Below are positions 18,682 to 29,460 of a stretch of 64,000 nucleotides of DNA, one piece after another. How positions within the stretch are numbered: the first letter of the stretch is position 1; every line of letters begins with the position of its first letter. Made by a program: the position numbers and the translations under genes. The notes under the pieces were generated by a model, which did no database searches, was not told the DNA's origin, and was given only the letters and a program-made list of their open reading frames with translations. The stretch is from the NCBI RefSeq assembly GCF_030704305.1, contig NZ_CP131935.1:2666001-2730000 (forward strand), given 5' to 3'. Source of the DNA: Massilia sp. R2A-15 (GTDB taxonomy: Bacteria; Pseudomonadota; Gammaproteobacteria; Burkholderiales; Burkholderiaceae_D).

Positions 18682-19715
18682 TGCTTGGAGCGCCAGTCTT
18701 TGAAAAATGCGGTGAATACGGCGATCACTTTTTCGACATCGGCGGCGCTGATGTTGATGTGGGTGACCAGGCGCGTGTGCTGGCCGACGGTGGCGCGGAT
18801 GCGCTCGCGCGTGAGCGTCTCGCGCAACTCGTCCACCGCCGCCGGTGGCACTTCGACGTAGAAGATGTTGGTTTGCGGCGTGGCGACCTTCAGGCCTTCG
18901 ATCTCTTTCAGGCCGGCGGACAGCCGCGCCGAATTGGCGTGGTCGTCGGCCAGGCGCTCGACGTTGTGCTCGAGCGCGTACAGGCCGGCCGCGGCGAGGA
19001 TGCCGGCCTGGCGCATGCCGCCGCCCAGCATCTTGCGCCAGCGCTTGCCCTGCTCGATGAAGGCCTTCGGCCCGAGCAGCACGGAGCCGACCGGCGCGCC
19101 GAGGCCCTTGGACAGGCACACCGACACGGTATCGAATCCCTTGACCGCGTCGCGCAGGCTGATGCCCTGCTTGACGGCCGCATTGCAGATGCGCGCGCCG
19201 TCGAGGTGCGTGGCCAGGCCGCGCTCGTGCGCAAACGACGTCGCCTGCGCCATGTACTCCTGGCCGAGCACACGGCCGCCGATGGTGTTCTCCAGCGCCA
19301 GCAGGCGGGTGCGCGCGAAGTGCATGTCGTCCGGCTTGATGTAGGCGGCGATGTCGACCAGCGCGATCGAGCCGTCTGGCTGGTTGGCGATCGGCTGCGG
19401 CTGGATGCTGCCCAGAACCGCGGCGCCGCCGCCTTCGTACTTGTAAGTGTGCGCTTCCTGGCCGACCAGGTACTCGTCGCCGCGCGCGCAGTGCACCAGC
19501 AGCGCGATCAGGTTGCTCTGCGTGCCGGACGGCGCGAACAGGCCGGCTTCGTAGCCGAACATCTGCGCCGCGGTGTCCTGCAGGCGGTTGACGGTCGGGT
19601 CGTCGCCGTAGACGTCGTCGCCGACGGGCGCCGCTTCCATCGCGGCGCGCATTGCGTCCGACGGTTGGGTGACGGTGTCGCTGCGCAGGTCGATCCAGTG
19701 TTCGCTCATGGTCAT
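18678..19715 (-). CDS. ltaE: Low-specificity L-threonine aldolase
   Basis: 345 aa PLP enzyme cleaving L-threonine or allo-threonine to glycine and acetaldehyde. Typical opening WIDLRSDTVTQPSDAMRAAM, the GDDVYGDDPTVNRLQ stretch, GTQSNLIALLVHC, and the PLP lysine in DTVSVCLSKGLGAPVGSVLL (about K200). The start at 19715 overlaps the upstream methyltransferase stop by ATGA, and its own stop overlaps the next start. Its place behind the isc genes suggests co-transcription rather than a shared pathway. Confidence 0.93.
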   Translation of the reverse strand: MTMSEHWIDLRSDTVTQPSDAMRAAMEAAPVGDDVYGDDPTVNRLQDTAAQMFGYEAGLFAPSGTQSNLIALLVHCARGDEYLVGQEAHTYKYEGGGAAVLGSIQPQPIANQPDGSIALVDIAAYIKPDDMHFARTRLLALENTIGGRVLGQEYMAQATSFAHERGLATHLDGARICNAAVKQGISLRDAVKGFDTVSVCLSKGLGAPVGSVLLGPKAFIEQGKRWRKMLGGGMRQAGILAAAGLYALEHNVERLADDHANSARLSAGLKEIEGLKVATPQTNIFYVEVPPAAVDELRETLTRERIRATVGQHTRLVTHINISAADVEKVIAVFTAFFKDWRSKQ

Positions 19716-20581
19716 TGTGCCGTGGTCAGTTGTTCGGTATAGAAACGCTGGCCCATTTCTTCGAGGCCCAGCGTGGACAGGACTTCCTGCAGGCGCTCGC
19801 TCGGGCGCTTGCGCGGCAGGTTTTTGTAGCTGGCGATGATCAGCTCATTTTTCATCGAGTGCTCCCAGCCCACCAGTTCGGTCACGTTGACCTGGTAGCC
19901 GTGCGCTTCGAGCTGCAGGCAGCGCAGTACGTTGGTCACCTGGCTGCCGAATTCGCGCGTGTGCAGCGGGTGGCGCCAGATTTCGGTGAGCGCGCTGCGG
20001 CCCAGGTCCTTGCCCTTGTTCTTTTTCAGGACGGTCGCGACTTCGGCCTGGCAGCACGGCACCAGCACCATGAACTTCGCCTTCTTCTTCAGCGCGAAGT
20101 CGATGGCGTCGTCGGTCGCCGTGTTGCAGGCGTGGAGCGCCGTGACGATGTCGATGCGGTCCGGCAGCTGGCTCGACGTGGTGGACTCGGCCACCGACAG
20201 CGGCAGGAAGGACATGCCGGGAAAGTCGAGTCGCTTGGCCAGCTCTTCCGACTTGGCGACCAGTTCCTCGCGCGTTTCGATGCCGTAGATGTGCGAGCCG
20301 CCCGGCAGGTTCTTGAAGAACAGGTCGTACAGGATGAAGCCCAGGTAGGACTTGCCGGCGCCGTGGTCGACCAGCGACACGTCCGGATGGTCCTGCTGGA
20401 TCTCGCGGATCAGGGGCTCGATGAACTGCACCAGGTGATAGACCTGCTTGAGCTTGCGGCGGCTGTCCTGATTGAGCTTGCCGTCGCGCGTGAGGATGTG
20501 CAGTTCATGCAGCAGCGCGACCGACTGGCCGGGACGCACTTCCGGCGGCAGCTCGATCGCTTTCGGGTCAGCGCGCTTCAT
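19712..20581 (-). CDS. Class I SAM-dependent methyltransferase (Methyltransf_32-like)
   Basis: 289 aa from the ATG at 20581. Motif I appears as SLVDHGAGKSYLGFILYDLF, motif II as IYGIETREELVAKSEELAKR, and a substrate-pocket stretch as IDIVTALHACNTATDDAIDF with FMVLVPCCQAEVA. The HACN/PCC pattern is shared with a family of putative RNA methyltransferases related to eukaryotic GSTCD and METTL25. Target unknown. The N-terminus overlaps the 3' end of iscX by 14 bp, placing it in the isc transcript. Confidence 0.8.
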   Translation of the reverse strand: MKRADPKAIELPPEVRPGQSVALLHELHILTRDGKLNQDSRRKLKQVYHLVQFIEPLIREIQQDHPDVSLVDHGAGKSYLGFILYDLFFKNLPGGSHIYGIETREELVAKSEELAKRLDFPGMSFLPLSVAESTTSSQLPDRIDIVTALHACNTATDDAIDFALKKKAKFMVLVPCCQAEVATVLKKNKGKDLGRSALTEIWRHPLHTREFGSQVTNVLRCLQLEAHGYQVNVTELVGWEHSMKNELIIASYKNLPRKRPSERLQEVLSTLGLEEMGQRFYTEQLTTAQ

Positions 20582-20762
20582 CGATCCACGCCGCCTGGAT
20601 TGCTTCCAACACCTTCTCGCCGCCACGGGTGTGGTCGTCGTCGAAGCCGTCCAGATCGACGACCTTGTTGTGCAGGTCGACGAAACGGATCTGCGCCGGA
20701 TCGGTATCCGGATATTTGTCGTACAGCGCTTCGGCGATCGCCGAGATGTCACTCCATTTCAT
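20568..20762 (-). CDS. iscX: Fe-S assembly protein IscX
   Basis: 64 aa acidic protein, MKWSDISAIAEALYDKYPDT ... RFVDLHNKVVDLDGFDD, matching IscX/YfhJ, including the DP-x-x-I-RF-V-DLH core. In other bacteria it binds IscS and tunes cluster assembly as a small iron-binding adaptor. It starts 1 bp past the fdx stop. Length is normal (about 65). Confidence 0.95.
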   Translation of the reverse strand: MKWSDISAIAEALYDKYPDTDPAQIRFVDLHNKVVDLDGFDDDHTRGGEKVLEAIQAAWIDEAR

Positions 20763-20763
20763 G

Positions 20764-21105
20764 TCAATGGTTCTTTTCGGCGGCGTGGTTGATCGTGTAT
20801 TTCGGGATCTCGACGACCAAGTCTTCGGAGTCGACGATTGCCTGGCACGACAGGCGCGACACGGCTTCGAGGCCCCAGGCCTTGTCGAGCATGTCTTCTT
20901 CTTTTTCTTCCGGCTCGTTGAGCGAGTCGTAGCCCTCGCGCACCAGCACGTGGCAGGTGGTGCAGGCGCAGACGCGGTCGCAGGCGTGTTCGATGTCGAT
21001 GTCGTTCTCGAGCAGGACGTCGCAGACCGATTTGCCTTTCGGCGCCTCGAGGACGGCGCCATCAGGGCAGAAAACAGGATGGGGAAGAATGACGATTTGC
21101 GGCAC
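20764..21105 (-). CDS. fdx: ISC-type [2Fe-2S] ferredoxin
   Basis: 113 aa. Electron donor in iron-sulfur cluster assembly. Cluster ligands: C-x5-C-x2-C in HACDRVCACTTCHV (about 42-51) and a fourth Cys in RLSCQAI (about 87). It contains the adrenodoxin-type acidic patch EPEEKEEDMLD used for partner docking. Sits between hscA and iscX as in E. coli. Confidence 0.96.
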   Translation of the reverse strand: MPQIVILPHPVFCPDGAVLEAPKGKSVCDVLLENDIDIEHACDRVCACTTCHVLVREGYDSLNEPEEKEEDMLDKAWGLEAVSRLSCQAIVDSEDLVVEIPKYTINHAAEKNH

Positions 21106-21132
21106 GGGATTTACCTTTTAAATATTCGGGAT

Positions 21133-23022
<1,890 letters not shown>

Positions 23023-23084
23023 AGGTTTTGATCTGTCTTTATTATTTTTCGGGGCGACGGCAAATAGTCTGTTGCGGCTTTGGA

Positions 23085-23185
23085 TGCTCAGTATGGGTTC
23101 CTGCCTGCGCAGGAACGACGGTTTTTCAGCCGGCGGCCGTTAGACCGTCGCTCCTGCGCAGGCAAGAGCCCATGCTGAATGTGCG
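23085..23185. repeat. Family B REP pair inside the isc operon
   Basis: Inverted unit TGCTCAGTATGGGTTCCTGCC with GCGCAGGAACGACGG, then direct unit CGTCGCTCCTGCGCAGGCAAG with AGCCCATGCTGAATGTGCG. It lies between hscB and hscA, two genes normally contiguous. It could act as an RNA stabiliser or a weak internal terminator setting the HscB:HscA ratio (inference). Confidence 0.85.
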
Positions 23186-23190
23186 TTCAC

Positions 23191-23706
23191 TTAGGCGTCA
23201 ATCGCCTCGAAGGCGTAGTGGACTTCTTCGCCGAATTTGTCGAGGAACATGAGCGCTCGCACCGTTTGCGCGGCCGGCTCGAAATTGCCCGCGTCGAGTT
23301 CATGGCCCACCTGCGCCAGCCGCGACTTGCGCTCCTGCTTGACCTGCTCATCGAGCGCATCGAGTGCTTCGACGTTCTTCTCCGCCCTCGCCTCGCCCAG
23401 CGCTTCGCGCCATTCCATCTGCTGCATCAGGAAGTCCATCGGCATCGCCGTGTTCGATTCCGTCTGCAAATCGACGCCGTTGATCTCGCACAGATAGCGC
23501 GCGCGCTTTTGCGGGTTCTTCAGCGTCTGGTAGGCCTCATTGGCGCGCGTGGCCCACTGCATCGCGACACGCTTTTCGGCGTCGGTCGCGTTGATGAAGC
23601 GGTCCGGGTGCACCTGCCCCTGCACGTCGCGATAGGCCGCGTCGAGCGCGCCCATGTCGATCGAAAAGCGCGCCGGCAGGTGGAACAGGTCGAAGTGGTT
23701 CTGCAT
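23191..23706 (-). CDS. hscB: Fe-S assembly co-chaperone HscB (J protein)
   Basis: 171 aa from the ATG at 23706. The N-terminal J domain starts MQNHFDLFHLPARFSIDMGA and carries the HPD signature in GQVHPDRFINATDAEKRVAM (about 41-43). The C-terminal three-helix domain (MDFLMQQMEWREALGEARAE onward) binds IscU. It stimulates HscA ATPase. Normal length. Confidence 0.96.
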   Translation of the reverse strand: MQNHFDLFHLPARFSIDMGALDAAYRDVQGQVHPDRFINATDAEKRVAMQWATRANEAYQTLKNPQKRARYLCEINGVDLQTESNTAMPMDFLMQQMEWREALGEARAEKNVEALDALDEQVKQERKSRLAQVGHELDAGNFEPAAQTVRALMFLDKFGEEVHYAFEAIDA

Positions 23707-23711
23707 TGCGG

Positions 23712-24035
23712 TCAGATACGGAAGCTTTCGCCGCAGCCGCATTCGTCCTTGACCTGCGGATTGTTGAAGCGGAAGCCTTCGTTCAGCCCTTCGCGGGTGA
23801 AATCGAGCTCGGTGCCGTCGATGTACGGCAGGCTTTTCGGGTCGACGAAGACCTTCACGCCATGCGACTCGAAGACCTGGTCTTCGGCGGCCGATTCATC
23901 GACGTACTCAAGCTTGTACGCGAGACCGGAGCAGCCGGTCGTGCGCACGCCGAAGCGCAGGCCGATGCCCTTGCCGCGGCGCTCGATGTAGCGGTTGATG
24001 TGCTTCGCCGCTTTTTCGGTCAGTGTGATTGCCAT
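23712..24035 (-). CDS. iscA: Iron-sulfur carrier IscA
   Basis: 107 aa from the ATG at 24035, with GGAGG about 8 bp upstream. A-type carrier: [20 protein letters not shown], the first Cys in [14 protein letters not shown] (C35) and the paired Cys in DECGCGESF (99, 101). Six bp separate its stop from the hscB start. Confidence 0.96.
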   Translation of the reverse strand: MAITLTEKAAKHINRYIERRGKGIGLRFGVRTTGCSGLAYKLEYVDESAAEDQVFESHGVKVFVDPKSLPYIDGTELDFTREGLNEGFRFNNPQVKDECGCGESFRI

Positions 24036-24052
24036 GTATTCCTCCAGCCCTC

Positions 24053-24442
24053 TCAGGCGGCGGTCGGGTGCTTGGTCTTGTAGTCCAGCACGGCAGCCTT
24101 GATCGCGTCTTCGGCGAGGATCGAGCAGTGGATCTTCACCGGCGGCAGCGCCAGTTCTTCGGCGATTTCGGTGTTCTTGATCGACAGCGCCTGGTCCAGC
24201 GTCTTGCCCTTGACCCATTCGGTCACCAGCGAGCTCGATGCGATGGCCGAACCGCAGCCGTAGGTCTTGAACTTCGCGTCTTCGATCAGGCCATCGGCGC
24301 CGACCTTGATCTGCAGTTTCATGACGTCGCCGCAGGCCGGCGCGCCGACCATGCCGGTGCCGATGGTTTCGTCGCCCTTGTCGAAGGCGCCGACGTTACG
24401 TGGATTTTCGTAGTGGTCCAACACTTTGTCCGAATATGCCAT
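24053..24442 (-). CDS. iscU: Fe-S cluster assembly scaffold IscU
   Basis: 129 aa. Three conserved Cys ([29 protein letters not shown]) hold the nascent cluster, and LPPVKIHCS is the HscA recognition motif. [20 protein letters not shown] is the standard start. Second structural gene of the operon. Confidence 0.98.
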   Translation of the reverse strand: MAYSDKVLDHYENPRNVGAFDKGDETIGTGMVGAPACGDVMKLQIKVGADGLIEDAKFKTYGCGSAIASSSLVTEWVKGKTLDQALSIKNTEIAEELALPPVKIHCSILAEDAIKAAVLDYKTKHPTAA

Positions 24443-24469
24443 GGTGATGCTCCTAATTTGAATACGGTG

Positions 24470-25723
24470 TTAGTGGGCTGCCCATTGGATCGACGCGATG
24501 TCGATGCCTTCTTTGAACATATCCCACAGGGGCGACAGTTCGCGCAGTTTGTGGACCTTCGACTTGAGCAGGTCCACCGCGAAATCGATGTCGGCTTCGG
24601 TCGTGAAACGGCCGATGGTAAAGCGGATCGAGCTGTGCGCCAGTTCGTCGCTGCGGCCCAGGGCGCGCAGCACGTACGATGGTTCCAGGCTGGCCGAGGT
24701 GCAGGCCGAACCGGACGACACGGCCAGGCCCTTGATCGCCATGATCAGGGACTCGCCTTCGACGTAGTTGAAGCTCACGTTCAGGTTGTGCGGCACGCGG
24801 TGTTCCATGTCGCCGTTGATGTAGACCTCTTCGATTTCCTGCAGGCCCTTGGCCAGGCGGTCGCGCAGCGCCTTGATGCGGACGATTTCGGTGTCCATCT
24901 CTTCGCGTGCGATGCGGAAGGCTTCGCCCATGCCGACGATCTGGTGGGTCGGCAGCGTGCCCGAGCGCAGGCCGCGCTCATGGCCGCCGCCGTGCATCTG
25001 CGCTTCCAGGCGCACGCGCGGCTTGCGGCGCACGTACAGGGCGCCCACGCCTTTCGGGCCGTAGGTCTTGTGCGCGGTGAAGGTCATCAGGTCGACCTTG
25101 CTGTTGGCCAGGTCGATCTTGACCTTGCCGGTCGCCTGCGCGGCGTCGCAATGGAAGATGATGCCCTTCGAGCGGCACAGCGCGCCGATTTCGTCGATCG
25201 GCTGGATCACGCCGATCTCGTTATTGACCAGCATGACCGACACGAGGATGGTATCCGGGCGGATTGCCGCTTCGAGCTGGGCGATGGTGATCAGGCCGTT
25301 GTCCTGCGGTTCGAGGTAGGTCGCTTCGAAGCCGACGCGCTCGAGTTCGCGCACGGTGTCGAGCACCGACTTGTGCTCGGTCTTGACCGTGATGATGTGC
25401 TTGCCTTTAGTCTTGTAGAACTGCGCGGCGCCCTTGAGCGCGAGGTTGTTGCTTTCGGTCGCGCCCGAGGTCCAGATGATTTCGCGCGGGTCGGCGCCGA
25501 CCAGTTTCGCCACTTCGGCGCGCGCTTCCTCGACGGCCGCTTCCGCGGTCCAGCCGTACATGTGACTGCGCGAGGCCGGATTGCCGAACTGCTCGCGCAG
25601 GTAGGGAATCATCTTGTCGGCCACGCGCGGATCGATCGGCGTGGTGGCCGAATAATCCATGTAGATCGGGAAATGCGGAGCGGTCACGAAAGTGTGCTCG
25701 AGGTTTTTGTCCAAAGGCGCGTT
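24470..25723 (-). CDS. iscS: Cysteine desulfurase IscS
   Basis: 417 aa from the ATG at 25723 (TTGGAG 8 bp upstream); the frame continues to 25759 but without a ribosome site. PLP enzyme that moves sulfur from cysteine to IscU. PLP lysine in [17 protein letters not shown], and the persulfide Cys in the mobile loop [17 protein letters not shown]. Compared with E. coli IscS (404 aa) there is an N-terminal extension [20 protein letters not shown] before [10 protein letters not shown]. Confidence 0.97.
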   Translation of the reverse strand, partial: NAPLDKNLEHTFVTAPHFPIYMDYSATTPIDPRVADKMIPYLREQFGNPASRSHMYGWTAEAAVEEARAEVAKLVGADPREIIWTSGATESNNLALKGAAQFYKTKGKHIITVKTEHKSVLDTVRELERVGFEATYLEPQDNGLITIAQLEAAIRPDTILVSVMLVNNEIGVIQPIDEIGALCRSKGIIFHCDAAQATGKVKIDLANSKVDLMTFTAHKTYGPKGVGALYVRRKPRVRLEAQMHGGGHERGLRSGTLPTHQIVGMGEAFRIAREEMDTEIVRIKALRDRLAKGLQEIEEVYINGDMEHRVPHNLNVSFNYVEGESLIMAIKGLAVSSGSACTSASLEPSYVLRALGRSDELAHSSIRFTIGRFTTEADIDFAVDLLKSKVHKLRELSPLWDMFKEGIDIASIQWAAH

Positions 25724-25745
25724 CATCAAATCACTCCAATATGCT

Positions 25746-26225
25746 TCAATCTTGTCCAACGGCGGCGGCGTTGCGGTGCAGCACCACGACTTGTTCCGAA
25801 TTCTTGTGCTTCTGCTGGTCGACCAGGTCTTGCAGGGAGACCGAGTCGAGGTAATCGACCATCTTTTCGTTGAGCGTGGCCCACAGATCGTGGGTCATGC
25901 AGCGCGTTCCGGTGGCGGCGTCGGCGCCGTGGCAGGTTTCCTTGCCGCCGCACTGGGTCGCGTCGAGCGGCTCGTCGACAGCGATGATGATGTCGGCCAC
26001 CGTCACCTTGTCGGCCTTGCGCGCCAGACTGTAGCCGCCGCCCGGGCCGCGGATCGATTCGACGATCTCGTGGCGGCGCAGCTTGCCGAACAGCTGTTCG
26101 AGGTAGGACAGCGAGATCGCCTGGCGCTGGCTGATGCCCGACAGCGTGACGGGGCCCTTGCCCGAACGCAGGGCAAGATCGATCATCGCGGTAACTGCAA
26201 AACGGCCTTTAGTGGTCAGACGCAT
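25746..26225 (-). CDS. iscR: Iron-sulfur cluster regulator IscR
   Basis: 159 aa Rrf2-family repressor from the ATG at 26225. Winged helix in [20 protein letters not shown] ... [20 protein letters not shown]. The cluster ligands are C92, C98, C109 and H112 ([21 protein letters not shown]); the spacing between the second and third Cys is ten residues against five in E. coli. First gene of the operon, with a matching operator 75-100 bp upstream. Confidence 0.96.
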   Translation of the reverse strand: MRLTTKGRFAVTAMIDLALRSGKGPVTLSGISQRQAISLSYLEQLFGKLRRHEIVESIRGPGGGYSLARKADKVTVADIIIAVDEPLDATQCGGKETCHGADAATGTRCMTHDLWATLNEKMVDYLDSVSLQDLVDQQKHKNSEQVVVLHRNAAAVGQD

Positions 26226-26299
26226 CTCAACCCCGGGGTCAACAAATGGTAAAATATTGCCTTCGTTCAATCAGCCTTTGCTGCACTGCATATGGCCTG

Positions 26300-26325
26300 A
26301 TTAGTTGAACGATTTAGTCAAGTAT
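26300..26325 (-). promoter_or_regulatory. Probable type 1 IscR binding site
   Basis: On the minus strand the 26 bp begin ATACTTGACTAAATCG and end TTCAACTAAT. This follows the type 1 pattern of [4Fe-4S/2Fe-2S]-IscR sites (ATA-x-YYGACT-AT-rich-YAGTC-x-x-TAT), with the left half near perfect and the right half weaker. The TTGACT could double as a -35 element. Autoregulation of isc by IscR is established in E. coli; here it is inferred. Confidence 0.65.
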
Positions 26326-26366
26326 ACCAAAATCGACAGGTCTTGTCTTGGAGACCCCGGTTTCCG

Positions 26367-27167
26367 CTAGCGGGCGCGCAGCAGGCGCATCGGGCCGAAC
26401 AGGCCCTGCATTCCTTCATGCGTAATGAATGACAAGTTGTACGGATGCTCGGAGCACAGTTGCTCGAGGTTCGCGCATTCCGGCAGCTTTTTCAGCTGTT
26501 CGGCGATTTTCCCCCATAACACCAGCTTGGCGCCGGTGCCTTCCAGAGCGGCCAGGACCGTCTGCAGGAAGGGCAGCCAGGCGCGCGCCTCGACCGGGGG
26601 CGGCACGTGCTTGCGGAACACCAGGGCCGCGTTGAGCAGGAGGAAGCCGTGGCGGGTCATGTTGTCCTGCAGCTGTGCCAAGGTCTGGATCGAGCCGTTT
26701 TCCTTCGCGCTCGCGGCGACCGGGGCCATCGCAGCGCCGCTGGTCTGGTCGGCCTGTAATTGGCCGTCGGCCACGAGCAGCATCTTCATGAAGTTGCGCA
26801 GCGAGGTGGCGCGGTTGACCGGCTTGGACAGGCCGTTGTCGCACCACAGCTCGCCCACCGCGCCGTCCATGAAGCACACGCCGGTGGCGCTTTCGGCGCG
26901 CGGATACGGGCCCTCGCCCACCAGCACGAAGCGTACGTCGCCCAGCGGCAGCGCGAAGGCGGCGAACAGGCGGTTTTCGGTGGGAAGGTAGTGGTCGGCG
27001 GCTAGCGCGGGAAGGTAGTCCGGGTTGGCCTTCGCGACGGCGTCGAGGCCCTTCAGCAGGATTGGGCGCCAGCTGGGATGGGCAAGCGTCAGCGCGTCCA
27101 GGATCTGCGGCGGAATGGAATTGGCGGGCATGGCGGGTGTTGCTGGGGAAAGCCCGGATTTTACCAT
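26367..27167 (-). CDS. Uracil-DNA glycosylase family 1-like protein with altered active site
   Basis: About 266 aa taking the ATG at 27167; starts at 27209 or 27131 are also possible and none has a strong ribosome site. UNG-like landmarks: FVLVGEGPYPRAESATGVCF where UNG has GQDPYH, ATSLRNFMKMLL, FLLLNAALVFR (UNG LLLNxxLTV), AKLVLWGKIAEQL (UNG WG) and SEHPYNLSF (UNG HPSPLS). The catalytic Asp of GQDPYH is Gly here and the Pro-Ser of the last motif is changed. The protein may be a DNA-binding relative without glycosylase activity, or may use another residue. Confidence 0.75.
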   Translation of the reverse strand: MVKSGLSPATPAMPANSIPPQILDALTLAHPSWRPILLKGLDAVAKANPDYLPALAADHYLPTENRLFAAFALPLGDVRFVLVGEGPYPRAESATGVCFMDGAVGELWCDNGLSKPVNRATSLRNFMKMLLVADGQLQADQTSGAAMAPVAASAKENGSIQTLAQLQDNMTRHGFLLLNAALVFRKHVPPPVEARAWLPFLQTVLAALEGTGAKLVLWGKIAEQLKKLPECANLEQLCSEHPYNLSFITHEGMQGLFGPMRLLRAR

Positions 27168-27233
27168 TTCAATCATGCGTCGAATTTCTTGAAAAAAAGG
27201 CATCATCTCGCTTCCCACAGTATGGAGGTTGAG

Positions 27234-27662
27234 ATGCAAACTATTCAAGACGTAATGACCAAGAATGTAAAAAGTGTTTCGCCTGACGAAACTGTGCGTC
27301 ACGCTGCGGAATTGATGAAGCAGCACGACGTGGGCGCCATTCCCGTCTGCGACGGCAGCAAGCTGGTCGGCATGATCACGGACCGCGACATCACCATCCG
27401 CGCCACGGCGGCCGGGCTCGCGCCGAGCACGCGCATCGGCGACGTGATGAGCACGGATGTGCGCACTTGCAAAGCCAACCAGACCGTCGAAGAGGTGCTG
27501 GCCGAGATGGGCGACGTGCAGATTCGACGCGTGCCGGTGATCGACCAGGCGTCGCACCAGATGGTTGGCATTGTGTCGCTGGGCGACATGGCGGTGAAGG
27601 CGAAGACCCAGACCGACAAGGCGCTGGGCGAGATTTCGGCGCCGGGCGGACAGCAGCAATAA
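27234..27662 (+). CDS. CBS-domain pair protein
   Basis: 142 aa from the ATG at 27234, with GGAGG six bases upstream. Two CBS motifs form a Bateman module: QDVMTKNVKSVSPDETVRHA ... VGMITDRDITIRA (about 5-62) and IGDVMSTDVRTCKANQTVEE ... VGIVSLGDMA (about 70-125). Such stand-alone modules bind adenine nucleotides and regulate partners; none is apparent nearby. Divergent from the UNG-like gene; followed by family A repeats. Confidence 0.9.
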   Translation: MQTIQDVMTKNVKSVSPDETVRHAAELMKQHDVGAIPVCDGSKLVGMITDRDITIRATAAGLAPSTRIGDVMSTDVRTCKANQTVEEVLAEMGDVQIRRVPVIDQASHQMVGIVSLGDMAVKAKTQTDKALGEISAPGGQQQ

Positions 27663-27670
27663 GACAGGAT

Positions 27671-27779
27671 AGGGTCAGGTCCGCGGAACCAGGCGACGGA
27701 CCTTTGGTGCCGGCAGTAGACTTCGGACTTCGCAAGCGCCGGCGACAAGGGCGGGGTCAGGTCCGCGGGACCTGACCCC
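27671..27779. repeat. Family A palindromes, one degenerate and one perfect
   Basis: 27671-27697 starts AGGGTCAGGTCCGCGGAACC and is degenerate. 27753-27779 is GGGGTCAGGTCC-gcg-GGACCTGACCCC, a perfect copy. Between the convergent CBS and maiA genes. Confidence 0.85.
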
Positions 27780-27805
27780 ATGTTTGTCGCCGCCGCGTGA
27801 GTTTT

Positions 27806-28438
27806 CTATTCAGCGTCCGGTTGCTGCGCCGGATGCGCGGCGACGAAGGCCGGCAGCATCGAACACGTGTCGTTGATGCGTACGATGGTCGGATACGGCG
27901 CCAGGTCGATGTCGAAGCGCTGCGCGTTGTACACCTGCGGCGCCAGGAAGCAGTCTGCGATCGTCGGCGTGTCGCCAACGCAGAAGCGCCCCGCCCCGCG
28001 CGCCAGCTGCGCCTCCAGGGCGCCGAACCCTTCCTCAATCCAGTGCCGGTACCACGCGTTCTTCGCGTCGTCGTCGATGCCAAGCGTGCGCACCAGGTAG
28101 CGCAGCACGCGCAGGTTGTTGACCGGATGGATGTCGCACCCGATCATCATCGCCAGCTCGCGCACCCGCGCACGCCCCAGCGCATCGCGCGGCAACAGCG
28201 GCACTTGCGGATGCGTCTCTTCCAGGTACTCGATGATCGCCATCGACTGCGTGATCGTCGCGCCCTCGTCTTCGAAGGTCGGCACCAGTGCGCTTGGATT
28301 CATCGCGCGGTACCCGGGCGACTGGTGCTCGCTTTTCACCAGGTGGACGGGTACGGCGTCGTACGGCAGCCCTTTGAGGTTCAGCGCAATGCGCACCCGG
28401 TACGCAGCCGAACTGCGGAAGTAGGTGTGCAGCTTCAT
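27806..28438 (-). CDS. maiA: Maleylacetoacetate isomerase (zeta-class GST)
   Basis: 210 aa. Zeta GST signature SSAAYRVRIALNLKG (about 9-23) with the catalytic SSxxxR, then NPSALVPTFEDEGATITQSM and the C-terminal helical domain. It isomerises maleylacetoacetate to fumarylacetoacetate with glutathione in tyrosine/homogentisate breakdown (maleylpyruvate is an alternative substrate). Overlaps the fah stop by ATGA, so it is the third gene of a VOC-fah-maiA operon. Confidence 0.9.
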   Translation of the reverse strand: MKLHTYFRSSAAYRVRIALNLKGLPYDAVPVHLVKSEHQSPGYRAMNPSALVPTFEDEGATITQSMAIIEYLEETHPQVPLLPRDALGRARVRELAMMIGCDIHPVNNLRVLRYLVRTLGIDDDAKNAWYRHWIEEGFGALEAQLARGAGRFCVGDTPTIADCFLAPQVYNAQRFDIDLAPYPTIVRINDTCSMLPAFVAAHPAQQPDAE

Positions 28439-29460
28439 TTCGTGCGACCGTGGTAGTGGGCCACTTCCTGGTCGATGGCGCCGAAGATGCTGGCGCCGTC
28501 CTTGTCCATCATTTCGATGCGCACGTTGTCGCCGAACTTGAGGAACGGCGTGGTCGGCGCGCCCTTCTCGATCGTCTCGTACATGCGCACTTCAGCCAGG
28601 CAGCAGTAGCCCACGCCGCCATGCTCGATACTCGATCCGTACAGGCCGCCCTGCTTGTTCGACACGGTGCCCGAGCCGATGATGGTGCCGGCCGCGAGTT
28701 CGCGCGTCTTCGCGGCGTGCGCTACCAGCTGGGCGAAGTTGAAGGTCATGTCCTCGCCCGCATTCGGCTTGCCGAACGGGAGTTCGTTCAGCGTCACCAC
28801 CAGCGGCAGCGACAGTTTGCTGTCCTTCCACGCGTCGCCCAGTTCATCAGGCGTGACCGCCACCGGCGAAAACGCGCTGGCCGCCTTCGACTGGTAGAAG
28901 CCGAAGCCTTTGGCCAGTTCGCCGGGGATCAGGTTGCGCAGCGAGACGTCGTTGACCAGCATGACGAGCTTGATCGCGTCGGCGCACTGCTCCACGGTCG
29001 CGCCCATCTCGACGTCGCCGGTGATGACCGCCACTTCGGCTTCGAGGTCGATGCCCCACGCTTCATCGAGCGCGTAGATCGGGTCCCATGGGCCGATGAA
29101 GGAGTCGGAGCCGCCCTGGTACATCAGCGGATCGGTATAGAACGAGGCCGGCACGTCGGCGTTGCGCGCCTTGCGCACCAGTTCGACGTGGTTGATGTAG
29201 GCCGAGCCGTCGGCCCACTGGTAGGCGCGCGGCAGCGGCGAGTGGCACATCGATTCGACGAAGGGTTCCGCAGCCAGCGCGGTGCCGTCGTTCAGATCGT
29301 TGTAGATGTTGCGCAGGCGCGGCGAGACCGCGTCCCAGTTATCGAGCGCGAACTGCATGGTGTAGGCGATCTTGGGCACGCGCTGGCAGGTGACCAGGTC
29401 GCGGCTGACGACGACCAGCACGCCGTCACGGGTATTGTTTTTCAAGGTTGCGAGCTTCAT
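28435..29460 (-). CDS. Fumarylacetoacetate hydrolase family protein
   Basis: 341 aa from the ATG at 29460, overlapping the VOC gene stop. FAH fold: GIDLEAEVAVITGDVEMGAT supplies metal-binding Glu residues, followed by VMLVNDVSLRNLIPGEL, QSKAASAFSPVAVTPDEL and TIIGSGTVSN. Hydrolyses fumarylacetoacetate to fumarate and acetoacetate, consistent with maiA next to it. Homogentisate dioxygenase and HPPD are not in the window. Fumarylpyruvate hydrolase is the main alternative. Confidence 0.88.
   Translation of the reverse strand: MKLATLKNNTRDGVLVVVSRDLVTCQRVPKIAYTMQFALDNWDAVSPRLRNIYNDLNDGTALAAEPFVESMCHSPLPRAYQWADGSAYINHVELVRKARNADVPASFYTDPLMYQGGSDSFIGPWDPIYALDEAWGIDLEAEVAVITGDVEMGATVEQCADAIKLVMLVNDVSLRNLIPGELAKGFGFYQSKAASAFSPVAVTPDELGDAWKDSKLSLPLVVTLNELPFGKPNAGEDMTFNFAQLVAHAAKTRELAAGTIIGSGTVSNKQGGLYGSSIEHGGVGYCCLAEVRMYETIEKGAPTTPFLKFGDNVRIEMMDKDGASIFGAIDQEVAHYHGRTK

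Noticed and set aside
24029-25873. 614-aa plus-strand frame over iscU and iscS
   Set aside because: Antisense of iscU/iscS with no recognisable fold.
27168-27659. Long extension of the UNG-like frame to 27659
   Set aside because: It is antisense to the CBS gene, which has a good ribosome site and clear domains.
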